Positions 50,103 to 59,900 of a stretch of 64,000 nt of DNA are shown here, one piece after another. The DNA is taken from NCBI GenBank assembly GCA_036768485.1, contig JAVLUZ010000057.1, positions 120,001-184,000 on the forward strand, written 5' to 3'. Source of the DNA: Mermis nigrescens. Lineage: Eukaryota > Nematoda > Enoplea > Mermithida > Mermithidae. The notes under the pieces were generated by a model. It saw nothing but the letters and a program-made list of their open reading frames with translations. It did not search any database and was not told where the DNA came from. A program made the position numbers and the translations under genes. The stretch's first letter is position 1. The number at the start of each line of letters is the position of its first letter.

Positions 50103-50111
50103 TTATGTGTA

Positions 50112-50117
50112 AATAAA
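50112..50117 (+). terminator. INTS2 polyadenylation signal AATAAA
   Basis: A canonical AATAAA starts nine bases after the stop codon, implying a very short 3' UTR. No other consensus signal is needed. Confidence 0.75.
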
Positions 50118-52204
50118 GAATGACGGATGATTAACAAATTAAAAAGATGAACAGACATTTCAACAAGCGGCGTGTTTTATTCTATGAATATTTGAGGTTT
50201 TTGCCATTTCCCAACTTTTGTGGCGCTTTTAATCTCATGATTGTTAGATGCTTTTTTACCGCGTTCGCCTATGAATAACGGGTCATTGTATTCCCCCCCA
50301 ATAGCTGACTAATCAATCACCGAATTTTCAGCGTTTTGTGCACGTGAACCTGCTAAATTCTTAGTCATTGAAAGCAATTGAATTTCTGCAGAATTCGCGC
50401 TTTAGACATAAATTACCACAAAAGAACTTTGTCGAGGAACTGCTAGGTTGAAATATCTTTCCTTCTATTTTTTCAACCGATGATGTAGGAAATGTAATTG
50501 AGAAGCCTAAAAACTGCGCAGGTCCGAAGACCTGCCACAGCGCAGTATTCAGTCCTCAGAAATTTGCGTCATTTATTCCGGAGATGAAACGTCATCCCGA
50601 CGGGGTAAAGTGCAAAAGAATGCGCTAGAGCTATAAATATGTAGCTTATCCATCCGAACAGCGAAACGAACTGACGGGAAAGTAACAGCGCATGAGCTCG
50701 ATGAGTAAAAGCACATATGTGCACCGCACTTACAGAAACAGATTTGCACAAACTTAACAGAATGCTATGCGAAAACCAAACTGTTTCGTCGATGTTGCGT
50801 TCTCTTTGTTGCATGCGTACCTATATATGCGACCTGTAGCTATGCCGATTTGCAAATGAGAAATTAGCTTATCTATAAAAGGCTTAGATTAACAGTTTGA
50901 CTATAAAGCCTGCCAGATTTAAACTATGTAACTCATAGGACATCTGTTATTGTGGGATGTCAGCATAGGTGGGCGGCATCGAAATTCTGGGTAGGAGGGG
51001 TCGCAATATTTTTGGAAAAGGTCAAAAATGGTCATATGGCAACAAAGAATACATTAAAATTTTCTCATTTTTAATCAGCAGCGCAAAATCTTGCGCAATA
51101 CATAATACCTATATGTTTTTGCGTAGTTGTTCTCGAAAAATTCTAAAGTAGAGTGTTCATTTGGGCTTATTAGCTCAAACGTGTGCTACAATCTATTCTA
51201 GCGGTCTATCGTGTTCGTTCTGAGAATTTTCCATTTTTTCCTTCAGGAGGCCATTGCTAAAGGTGCTTATTCATACTTTCAAATTACGCAAGAGAATTTG
51301 TACAATTTTTGTATTGGAATAAAGCTAAATAATAATCGCGAAGAGCATCCGCATTTGTGTGATAAGCAAGTTTATGTGTGCATCTGTTTATATATAATTC
51401 ATTGTGTACTATATCTTACATATGACGCACGTAATTCGGTATTCCTTTCCTACGTTTGAGTTGACAGATATCTATCTTTCCTGTTCAAATCTAGAAATTA
51501 CACTCATTGCGTTCCGTACTTGCAGTAGTAGCTATTTTATGCTTTTCCTAGCTTTTCGCATGCGCTGATTTTATTAACATATAGGTAACGTTCTCAAACA
51601 GTGATGTCTTGGATAATTTTCAATGAGGCTGGTATTTCACAGTATTATCCTTATCTCTAGCTTAGGCTTTAGGCTGTCCACAAAATAGGAGCCTGACCCT
51701 TGCCCCAGCAAAAAATCATTTCTTATGCTCCGGATGGTCTAAGCCTAACCAAGGGATGAGGATAACACACTTTGAAATACCAGCTTTGGGCTAATAGCGG
51801 CATTCGTGTAGCTGGTTCACATATGTATTAAGATAGAAATATTTTAAGGGCGTATGTGCGCTGTCGATAGCATCTAGGGAAACGAGAGACAGTTGCTGGC
51901 AGTCGGATTCGAAACATGGAACTTTTGATCCAAAGTCCAGAACCAAAACCAATCGACTAACGCCTGTTTATTTCGACTGAAAATGCAAGGTATTCTTGAT
52001 TTTTTGCATTGGTTTACCAGCTTATTAGGCCTAGGCTTAGTAAAGAAAGAAAGAAAGAAAATTAATTCGGTAAAAGTATTAAAAGAAAACACATAAAAAG
52101 TAGGTAAAAATGCATGGTCAATGTGAACATAATACACAATCTGCATAAAACAAAGTATGTGCATAAAGCAACAGATAATGCAATGGTACCAGGAGCGTAA
52201 GTTA
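50118..52204. other. Intergenic stretch after INTS2
   Basis: It contains a family B 5' remnant (about 50965-51045) and a tRNA-Gln-like fragment (51892-51966). Open frames at 51211-51459 and elsewhere have no recognised similarity. Otherwise nothing named. Confidence 0.7.
51892..51966 (-). repeat. tRNA-Gln(UUG)-like sequence, probably a SINE head or tRNA relic
   Basis: The minus strand has box A-like TTAGTCGATTGG, an anticodon arm CTGGACTTTGGATC (loop with TTG), and box B GTTTCGAATCC. The arms do not all pair well (the anticodon stem is GTTCTGGA/GATCAAAA), so it is not a good functional tRNA. No target duplication was searched for beyond about 100 bp. Confidence 0.45.
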
Positions 52205-52569
52205 CAATGCTCTTATGTACGCCCCTTAAGATAAACACTCAAATCAATTTCCGAAATCATATTCCTGAAAGCTATTGGGTTATTACAGTCAACTGTATTT
52301 TGCGGGAGAATGTTACAAATTTTAGCCACCCTGTTCGCAAAGTCATGTTTTCTACAATCTAAACGTGATTGTTTGATGAACAGTTTCATGTTATTTACAT
52401 ATCTAGTACCTCTATCAGGTGCAAGCTCAAAAAATTCATTAAATGTCAATATTTTGTGTAAGATCAGTGTGGATACGACGGGTTTCGAGTCGTTTTAACT
52501 TTAGGATATTCAATCTTTTCATCATACGATAAAGTTTTATTCCAAAATAATTTTTGGCTAAACTTTACT

Positions 52570-53551
52570 ATATGGTGTGAACGGAAATCTTGCAGATGTA
52601 CGTGGAAAGGAACGATATTGATTGAAATGAGGAGGACTTGCATAAAGAAGGTGCGGAAAAAAATTTATCAAAAACGGACCAATATTGGTGATGATAGAGT
52701 TACTCAGGATATAGCTACATTAAAGTGGGGTATTTTACAGTTTGCCAAAAATGTTCCGAATTTGGGCTGAAAACATATGTATCTGACATTTTCAAGGTCG
52801 CTGATTACGATACGGAAAAAAATTTTGTTTGAAAATTTTCAAATTTGAAAAAACAATTTTTTGCATGTTCTTTCTGTCTAGATAATGTGAAAATTCAAGT
52901 TTCTGCTTAAATGACGCTTAGGCTTAGGCTTAGTTTATCTGAGATGGTGTTTTCTGCTGCTTAGGTCGAGGTCGCTCCTGCTTAGGTCGAGGTATAGATG
53001 CTTAGGTCGACGTATAGATGCTTAGGTCGATGTATAGATGCTCAGGTCAATGTATAGATGCTTAGGTCGACCTAAGTTGGGTACATGTTATTCTGCATTC
53101 CACTGTTTGAATCTTCAAATGGTTGGAACTTTAAGATAATCCAAAAATGCTGTTTGAATCGTATTTAAAAAGAAATCTTTAAATGGATGTAAACAATGCT
53201 AAAAATAGTGAAATTACAAAAAATTTCTTGAAAATTTGGGCAAAAATTACAAAAAAATTTTTCTTTAATCCTGGTTTCCATGCAGTATAACTTTTTTGTA
53301 ATCTGCGACCTTGAAAATGGCAGGAAAATATTAATTAGTAAAAATTGGAAACCTTTGATAAACTGGTAAAATTCCTTAAACTGGCTCAAAATGGTGAATG
53401 TCGAAGTATGATGTTTGAAGTACCGCAACTCTGTGAGTTTTGTATGGATTTGGTTTATTATTTTTTCCGCGCCTTTTAGTGACACAAATTATCGTTTTTG
53501 CGCAATTGTATGGCAGTTCTGCCGGAATGGCGCAAAATCGGTTCACACCAT
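52570..53551. mobile_element. Unnamed insertion inside the LINE, inverted 13-bp ends, contains a 20-bp tandem array
   Basis: The LINE frame breaks after KLGVFEE and resumes with KLYRMMKRLN about 1 kb on. The two break points carry ATATGGTGTGAAC and GTTCACACCATAT, a 13-bp inverted repeat. Inside is a tandem array at 52961-53075. No known family was recognised. Confidence 0.65.
52961..53075. repeat. 20-bp tandem repeat, about six copies
   Basis: The unit is GCTTAGGTCGANGTATAGAT, with copies differing at one or two bases, near 52960, 52980, 53000, 53020, 53040 and 53060 (last one partial). Confidence 0.92.
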
Positions 53552-55276
53552 ATTCTTCAAAAACTCCTAATTTTTTTGTAAATTTTCTTTGTATCTTTTT
53601 CAAGTCGTGTAATATCTCCAATTTAGTATGGATTGCAGACAACGGATCCGTCCGTATCCAAGGATAGGTCTAACGTATGTTTTAAAAGCTCTGATCATCA
53701 AATCGGTATTTTTTGAGACGAATGTTTTGTGTATTAAGGATGCGACTCTAGCAGCTTTAGACGCAATATTTGTACAATGAATGCCTGATGATAAATCATT
53801 AGATATGTAAATACCAAGGTCCTTCATACAATTTTCAGCATTTTTTAACTCAGATAGACCTAACTTATAGCCCACTTCCGGATTTCCGTAACCCAAATAT
53901 AATGTTGCACATTTTTCGTAGCTAATTTTCAGTTGCCATTTTTCGGCCCAATAATGCAATGAATCAAGATCAGATCTGTAACAGAATGGAATTTTCAGAT
54001 TTGTTGAAAATTTACAAATCGTCAGCAAACAGCATTATATTGCTATTTTTAATCGAATCTACTAAATCGCTTATAAAGATCAAAAATAATGTGGGACCCA
54101 GAACACTTTTTTGAGGAACACCGCTTATTACTGGCAATGAATTAGATATATGACCGTCAATTTTTACCTTCTGTGATCTGCCTGATGAAAATGATCGAAT
54201 CCAGTTTAGCAAAACTCCAGGAATTCCCAAATATTCAACTTTTCCGTAACAGTTTAGAATGAACAACAGAATCGAAGGCTTTACAAAAATCTACATAAAC
54301 TATGTCAGTAGGAATCCGAATATCTAAATTCTTAGTCCAAATATTTTTGCATTTTAGTAATCGAGAATCACACGATTTGTTTTTCATAAAACCGAATTGC
54401 TGTGGGTTCAACAAATTGTTTCGATTAAAATAGTTTATGATACAATCATTTATTATTGACTCCATAATTTTGCAAAAAATACACGTGAGTGAAATTGGTC
54501 TAAAATTTTCTACGAAATGGGGCTCCCTTTTTCAAAAACTGAGGTTACCAGGCTTCTAACCAGGACTTGAGAAGTTTTCCAGTTCTATAAGAGACTTCAA
54601 AAATTGTAGACAGGGGAGCAATCAAAACATCACGAATTTATTTTATAAAGTATGCGCAAGACCCATCCGGATCAACGGAATACGTGGATTTTAGCTTATT
54701 TAACGCCAAGGAAATTACCGAATATTCAAAAGCAACTTTTGGACGATCTCTTACGTTTATGCGACTCACAATATCTGGAATTTCATGATTGTCTCAAAGT
54801 GAAAACCGATCCAAAAAATGTATTAAAAGCATCTGCCTTGATTGATTGGTCGGATACGATTTGACCCTTAACCTCTAAATCGGGAATTGGGCGCTTCAAG
54901 TTTAGCCGATTATTGACAAAAGTATAAAACTTTTTCAAATAAGAACCATTTTTTAGTAAATTTTCTTCCTCTTTACAGCAAAGTGAAGCTACCGCATCAT
55001 TCACCTCATTACAGATGTTTTTGTATCGATTTTTCAAATTCGGATTTTTCTTAAGATTTCTCCAAATTTTTAACTTTTCCTTCTGAAGACACAAAAATAT
55101 TTTTGGGAAACTTTTTATTTTTAATGGGATGCTTCCTAAAAGGAACATGGGATTTAATGGCTTCAGTTAAATTAGTAGAAAAAGCTTCATAAAAATTGTC
55201 AATGTTGATGTTGTATGTATGTTGTAATGTCAATGTTGTATGTCAAATTTAAATTAATATCATGGACCGAGGAAAA

Positions 55277-55396
55277 TGTTGGCGCCAGCGTTTAAAATAA
55301 GCTTGAGTAATGTGATGCGACGAGCGGAGCGAGCAGAAGCGACCGATGCGAGTTGCATCTTATTATAAAGGCTTATTTTTAACTCTGGCACCAACA
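55277..55396. repeat. Hairpin element, TGTTGGCGCCAG ends
   Basis: TGTTGGCGCCAG...CTGGCACCAACA: 12-bp imperfect inverted ends with further pairing (TAAAATAAGC against GCTTATTTTTA). The middle has GACGAGCGGAGCGAGC. About 120 bp in all. It lies just beside the broken 5' end of the LINE. Confidence 0.75.
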
Positions 55397-55397
55397 T

Positions 55398-55994
55398 TTT
55401 GGTCTGTCACATGAATCTACATAAACAATCCGAGCACTGCCTTATTTGTTTTCGACTTGACTTAAATCGAACTAGTTAGGTGGCAGCTTTCACCGGATAC
55501 TGTATGCTGTACACGTACTTATAAGGTGGCTATCTTATACATATGTAAGCCAGCTATGTACATCAATGCCGCTAATAGCCCCCAAAAATCAATCCTTCCT
55601 TTTACTCCTCCGACTGAAATCCAAGATGCTAGCCATGCTATGCTAGAGTATAGGTATCCAAGCGACTAATGCCACGCTTTTACACCACTTGAAGCTGTTT
55701 TCGTATAGAAGTATTTGTTTGACTCCTTATCTGCGTGCCTCACTACCAAACGCGTTAAGAATTTGTCATCTGCATAATCAATCAATCTATCAAATAATTT
55801 ATCGCTATGTCCGACAAAAACACACGAATACGATAAAGATGTAACTAGGATAGAAAAGACGATGAAAGTTTAGATCACACACTTAACAATATATATATTA
55901 CTACAATGTCAGCAATAGGTTCGATTTAGGTCAAGTCGAAAACAAATAAGGCAGTGCTCGGTTGTTTCTGTAGATTCATTTAACTGACCAAACC
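55398..55994. repeat. Foldback element, arms about 75 bp
   Basis: TTTTGGTCTGTCACATGAATC...TTTCGACTTGACTTAAATCG on the left pairs with CGATTTAGGTCAAGTCGAAA...GATTCATTTAACTGACCAA on the right. Spacer about 440 bp. No open frame of note; probably a DNA element with long inverted repeats. Confidence 0.75.
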
Positions 55995-56969
55995 ACTGTT
56001 AAAGCGAAAATACTTCGCTTAAACCTGCGCTGAACTCTTCCGATGCGATCAATATCCCAAATACGATAAAGGCTCCAAACCAGCATTGCCGGTCAGATGA
56101 CACGCTGGACTTAGAATTAAGGGTTTAAGGGTTTGATTTCCAAACTTTGTTTAGATGGGTTCTTGAAGAGGCATGCATACGTGAGCGCAATCCGCCTGTA
56201 CGTCTCAGCCATTACTGTGCTATGCTGGTAAACTTTCTTTCGTTCTTTCGACATTTATCTTTCGTTCAATCCTTTTTTCATGTAATTTTTATTGCATTTT
56301 CTACGGTAGTAATCGGCTAATAAATATATTATTGTTATTACACGAGACCTGTGGTTTTGTGAAATAAAATATCGAGATGCGTGCTGGCCTACCCAATGGC
56401 GCGGAATTGAGGGGAATCCCCTCAGGGGAAATTTCGGCATGTTCAAGAACAGCAATATGATTGCTTACAGGCCCGTATCCAGGATTTCGTTTCGGAGTTG
56501 AGGTGGGGGCACGACCAAAATTTTGTTTAACACAAGGAGGACCAAAGGATGAATTTCGGTTCGCAAATTTTGCTACCCGGATATCTTCGATACGGTGAGA
56601 ATTTAATGGAAATTATCCCTTTGGGGCGAAATACGCTTTGGGTTGTATGAAGACTAAAATGGGTGTTCAAAGGGTACGCTTGGGAATGAATAGACTCTAA
56701 TCATAGTTATGGAATTTGGCGCAGAGCGTTGAAATTTTTTATTTTTTTTTGTTTCTGGGGATTATCTGACCTTCTGGTGGGGTACATACCCCTCCCACGT
56801 ACGCTCCGTGTGGTTAGAACTGAATTATGAAATTTTACGTTTCAGGAATCTACTAGTGCTTGAAAATGTTGACTTAGTTTTATGTCAAAAGTCTTCTGTT
56901 TATAATCTTAATTTACGATTTGCTTGATCACTGGCGGCGAGCATAAACTGCATTATGAACTGATTCGTA
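55995..56969. other. Intergenic, no recognised gene
   Basis: A family E-like head at about 56470 (CAGGCCCGTATCCAGGATTT) with no matching end found; otherwise nothing. The putative CHMP1 start exon follows at 56970. Confidence 0.6.
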
Positions 56970-56976
56970 ATGGAAA
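56970..56976 (+). CDS. CHMP1: Candidate CHMP1 start exon (ATG GAA A)
   Basis: ATGGAAA followed by GTAAGA. A plus AT of the next exon gives Asn, so the start would read M-E-N-HLF, close to the family's M-E-K-HLF. Seven coding bases cannot be recognised by similarity, so this rests only on phase and the donor. Confidence 0.35.
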
Positions 56977-59900
56977 GTAAGAGTTGATGCGTGATATTTT
57001 TTCAATTGTTTAGAAAATTTCTTTGAAAACCTCGTAATAAATTGAGTGAATCATTATTATGTAAATCTATACACATCATGATTTCTTGCAATTGATGTTG
57101 CAAAGAAAAGTTAAAATGTAAATTTTGAATTGATTTTCAATTTTTGTTCGAATTTATTACTAAATGTGCCTACAAGCAGGCCCGTATTCAGGATCCGGCC
57201 AAGGAGGGGGCGATCTTAACATGAATTAGTCTATATCTCGGAAAATTCGCTGGAATAGCCCGCAGGAACTGCGTTTTTCAACGTCTCTCGATATTCTATA
57301 CCCATTATGATTATGGAATTCAAGCTTTCATGAAAAAATTTTGTTCACTTAAAAAACTATATAAAAATTGTCATTTTTTGGTCACGCTTGAGCCAAAATG
57401 ATAGAAAATATTTCACATTCGCCGGGTAGCGCCAAAAATTTGAAGATTTTATGACAAAGACATCTGATTTTTCCATCTTTCCTTGCATTATCTTGCCTTT
57501 CAAAATTTTTTCCGACCAGAGGAGGAGCTGCCGCCCCTCCCCGCCGCCCCAATACGGCTCTGCCTAAAGGCTATGTTTATATTTAGGAGTATGATGTTTT
57601 TCTAAATTCTGGACTCTTCAGTGGGGTGCCTTATAAGATGGATTTGGCAATACTCTCCTCAGCACTTTTGCCTTCCTATGAATACATATGCCTCTGTTTT
57701 AAATAATCTTGAGATGATAGCGAGAAATAATAAGTGTTAAATTATTTTTTAAAAATAAAAGGTAATTTGTTTAAAAATATTCGTAGTTCAATAGATGAGT
57801 ATCTAGCTCTATATTTTTTCTGTTTTATAGTAAAGTGCCACTCATTTCTTATTTTTGAATAAAATTCAAATTATAATCATTTTGTCATCTTGAAACGGGA
57901 AATTTTCCCTGCTCCTTCTGAAAAGCCAATATTTCGTGGTAAACGCAGAATATGGGTTCCGTCCGAAAATTCGTATAAATGAGTTGCAAAATCTGCTGAA
58001 ATCGTTAGAATAAAGCGTGGAAAACAAGTCTAATTGAAAAGCATCTATTGTTTCACGAAATATTCGAGTTTTACCGCAAAATTCGTGCTTTTTGTGAATT
58101 AGCACTCACGAAAGTCATGTTTTGTATTTTTCACGAAAAAATCATTTTTTGTGTTTTTCCGATGTGCTGAGGACGAATGTGTTAATTGTTTCTCTAAAAA
58201 TCCTTTTTTAAACGTAATATGCAAATTTTTGCAAATTTTCGTCAAACGCGTAAAAATCGGCCCATGCACTTATTTGTCGGGTCAAGATGGGGTAAAACTG
58301 ACATAGAGCAGCCTAACGTCTATTTTATCTAAAACTGAGCGTAAAGCCTAGAAAAAAATAAGAGAAAACCAGCTTGCAGGACAAATGCCAAACTGCCTAA
58401 ACGCTATCAAATTGTGAACTTCAAAGCCTTACAGCTCCCTTAATATTGGACGGATTTTCTTAAAATTTTTTTGCACTCTCTTTTCACCTTCTTTGCGGCT
58501 TTTGGAAACAAATTTTCTAAACTGATATTAACGCATTTCTGACGGAACCCATGTTCGGCAATGTAGCCCAAATTTCTCCTTTCCTCATATTTTTTGATGT
58601 TTGCTAGAAACATAAAAAATCGCAAAACAAGAACGAATTATTTCAAGTTTGGGTTGTTTCGGGGGTTCTGTCGGCTTCTAAACTCTTCAACCTCACGCCA
58701 GTGCGTGTTTCATAACCTCATAATTCAATTTATAGAAATATCATCTTTTAACACGACTGTTAAACACATATAGAGCTCAAGGGCGGATTCAGAGGTGGCA
58801 GGGGAGGTCGCCCTCTCTGTCGTCAAAAGAATGTATGTAGACGCAATAGAGAATAGGTAATATGTATTTTTAGATTATTTTAGCCATTTTTTATCATGAT
58901 TTGCGAAGGATCTTGGCGCTTCACGCCGGATAATACTCATTAATGACATTTACTCGCTTTCTTGGCGCTCTAAAGCCTTTTTTAACACCAGAAGAATAAT
59001 TCAAGTACAGAACAAGAATTTAGTGCACATGATTTTTGTAGTATTTGTAGGCGCTTTGTGTCGATTTTTGTACTAATTTTGCGCGTTTCTCGCAAAAACC
59101 TAACGTTGGTCGTCCCTCGTCCCCGGAAGCCAGTAAAATTTTGACCATCCCCTCCGATTTTTGGGGAAAACTGAATTTTTCAGTTGTTTTTAGGTTTTGT
59201 TTTGGTCGTTTTTGGCCAGAAGGGTCATTTACGCCCCCCCCATTTCCTTCCCTCCGCGTAAAATGGCAGGGAACACCTACCTAAATTTCGAGCCGTCACA
59301 TTTATGCATACGATCAATATTTTCAACATTTTTCGGACTGCACACCGTACCTGGGCGTGGAGGGGGTTCGGGGGGTGTTCTCCCCGCATAAGAAACCAAA
59401 ATACATCCCCACTACACCTGGGCGTGGGTTGTTTGGGGGTATGCACCCCCAGAAAACTAAACTACCCTCCCCCTCCAGAAATCAGAATACCCCCAGAATT
59501 CAATTTTTGGAAATTTTTCGTTTTTTTCGCAATTTTTCGATGTTAATGGATAGTGCTTGATCAGAAACGTTGAAAAATTGTGTTTTGCCATATCACCATT
59601 TTTGAGGCAATTTTTTGACCTGTGAATAAATCCTGCACAATCCCTCAGGCTTGGTGCCACTTACCTTATGTTCCAGACCCCTGGAATTTCAGTGCTGCTC
59701 ATGTTTGCTCTGGAACTTTATTTCTCAGATCACTTGTTCAATTTGAAATTCGCCGCTAAAGATTTAATTCGCAATTCAAGAAATGCGAGAAGGATGAGAA
59801 GGCGGAAAAATTAAAACTTAAGCAAGTACATAAATAATAAGTTTACTTGCTACACTATCGATTATTTTATTGACTGTCTATTCTGATACACTCAAAAATT

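Larger units (their letters stand above)
44490..49791 (+). other. INTS2: INTS2 intron 14 (5302 bp)
   Basis: It contains a SINE (44575-44806), B remnant (45198-45315), D (45445-45588), B (46365-46608), B with F nested (47313-48407) and B (49155-49370). Bases 46640-47310 include an exon-like stretch near 47100-47175 that I reject. Bases 48410-49150 have no recognised feature. Confidence 0.82.
52205..55250 (-). mobile_element. Decayed 5'-truncated LINE (CR1/Jockey-like reverse transcriptase), with a 1-kb insertion
   Basis: Minus-strand fragments in several frames give, in order, a linker (55233-54783), a reverse transcriptase with motif A (DFCKAFDS, near 54280), motif B (GVPQKSVLGP, near 54110) and motif C (FADD, near 54015), then thumb (54028-53600), then C-terminal RFTKKLGVFEE (near 53565), and a far end RLETRRIHTDL (52500-52440) with FFELAPDRGTRYVN to a stop at 52213-52215. 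Catalytic aspartates are still visible, but frameshifts and stops make it non-functional. No endonuclease domain is seen; the 5' end is lost near 55250. Confidence 0.88.

Noticed and set aside
51211..51459. Open frame with an acceptor-like CCTTCAG upstream
   Set aside because: No similarity to INTS2, CHMP1 or any family I know; no partner exon found.
54652..54864. Plus-strand open frame over the LINE
   Set aside because: It is antisense to reverse transcriptase sequence (the minus strand there reads a typical PDGS-type segment), so it is a shadow.
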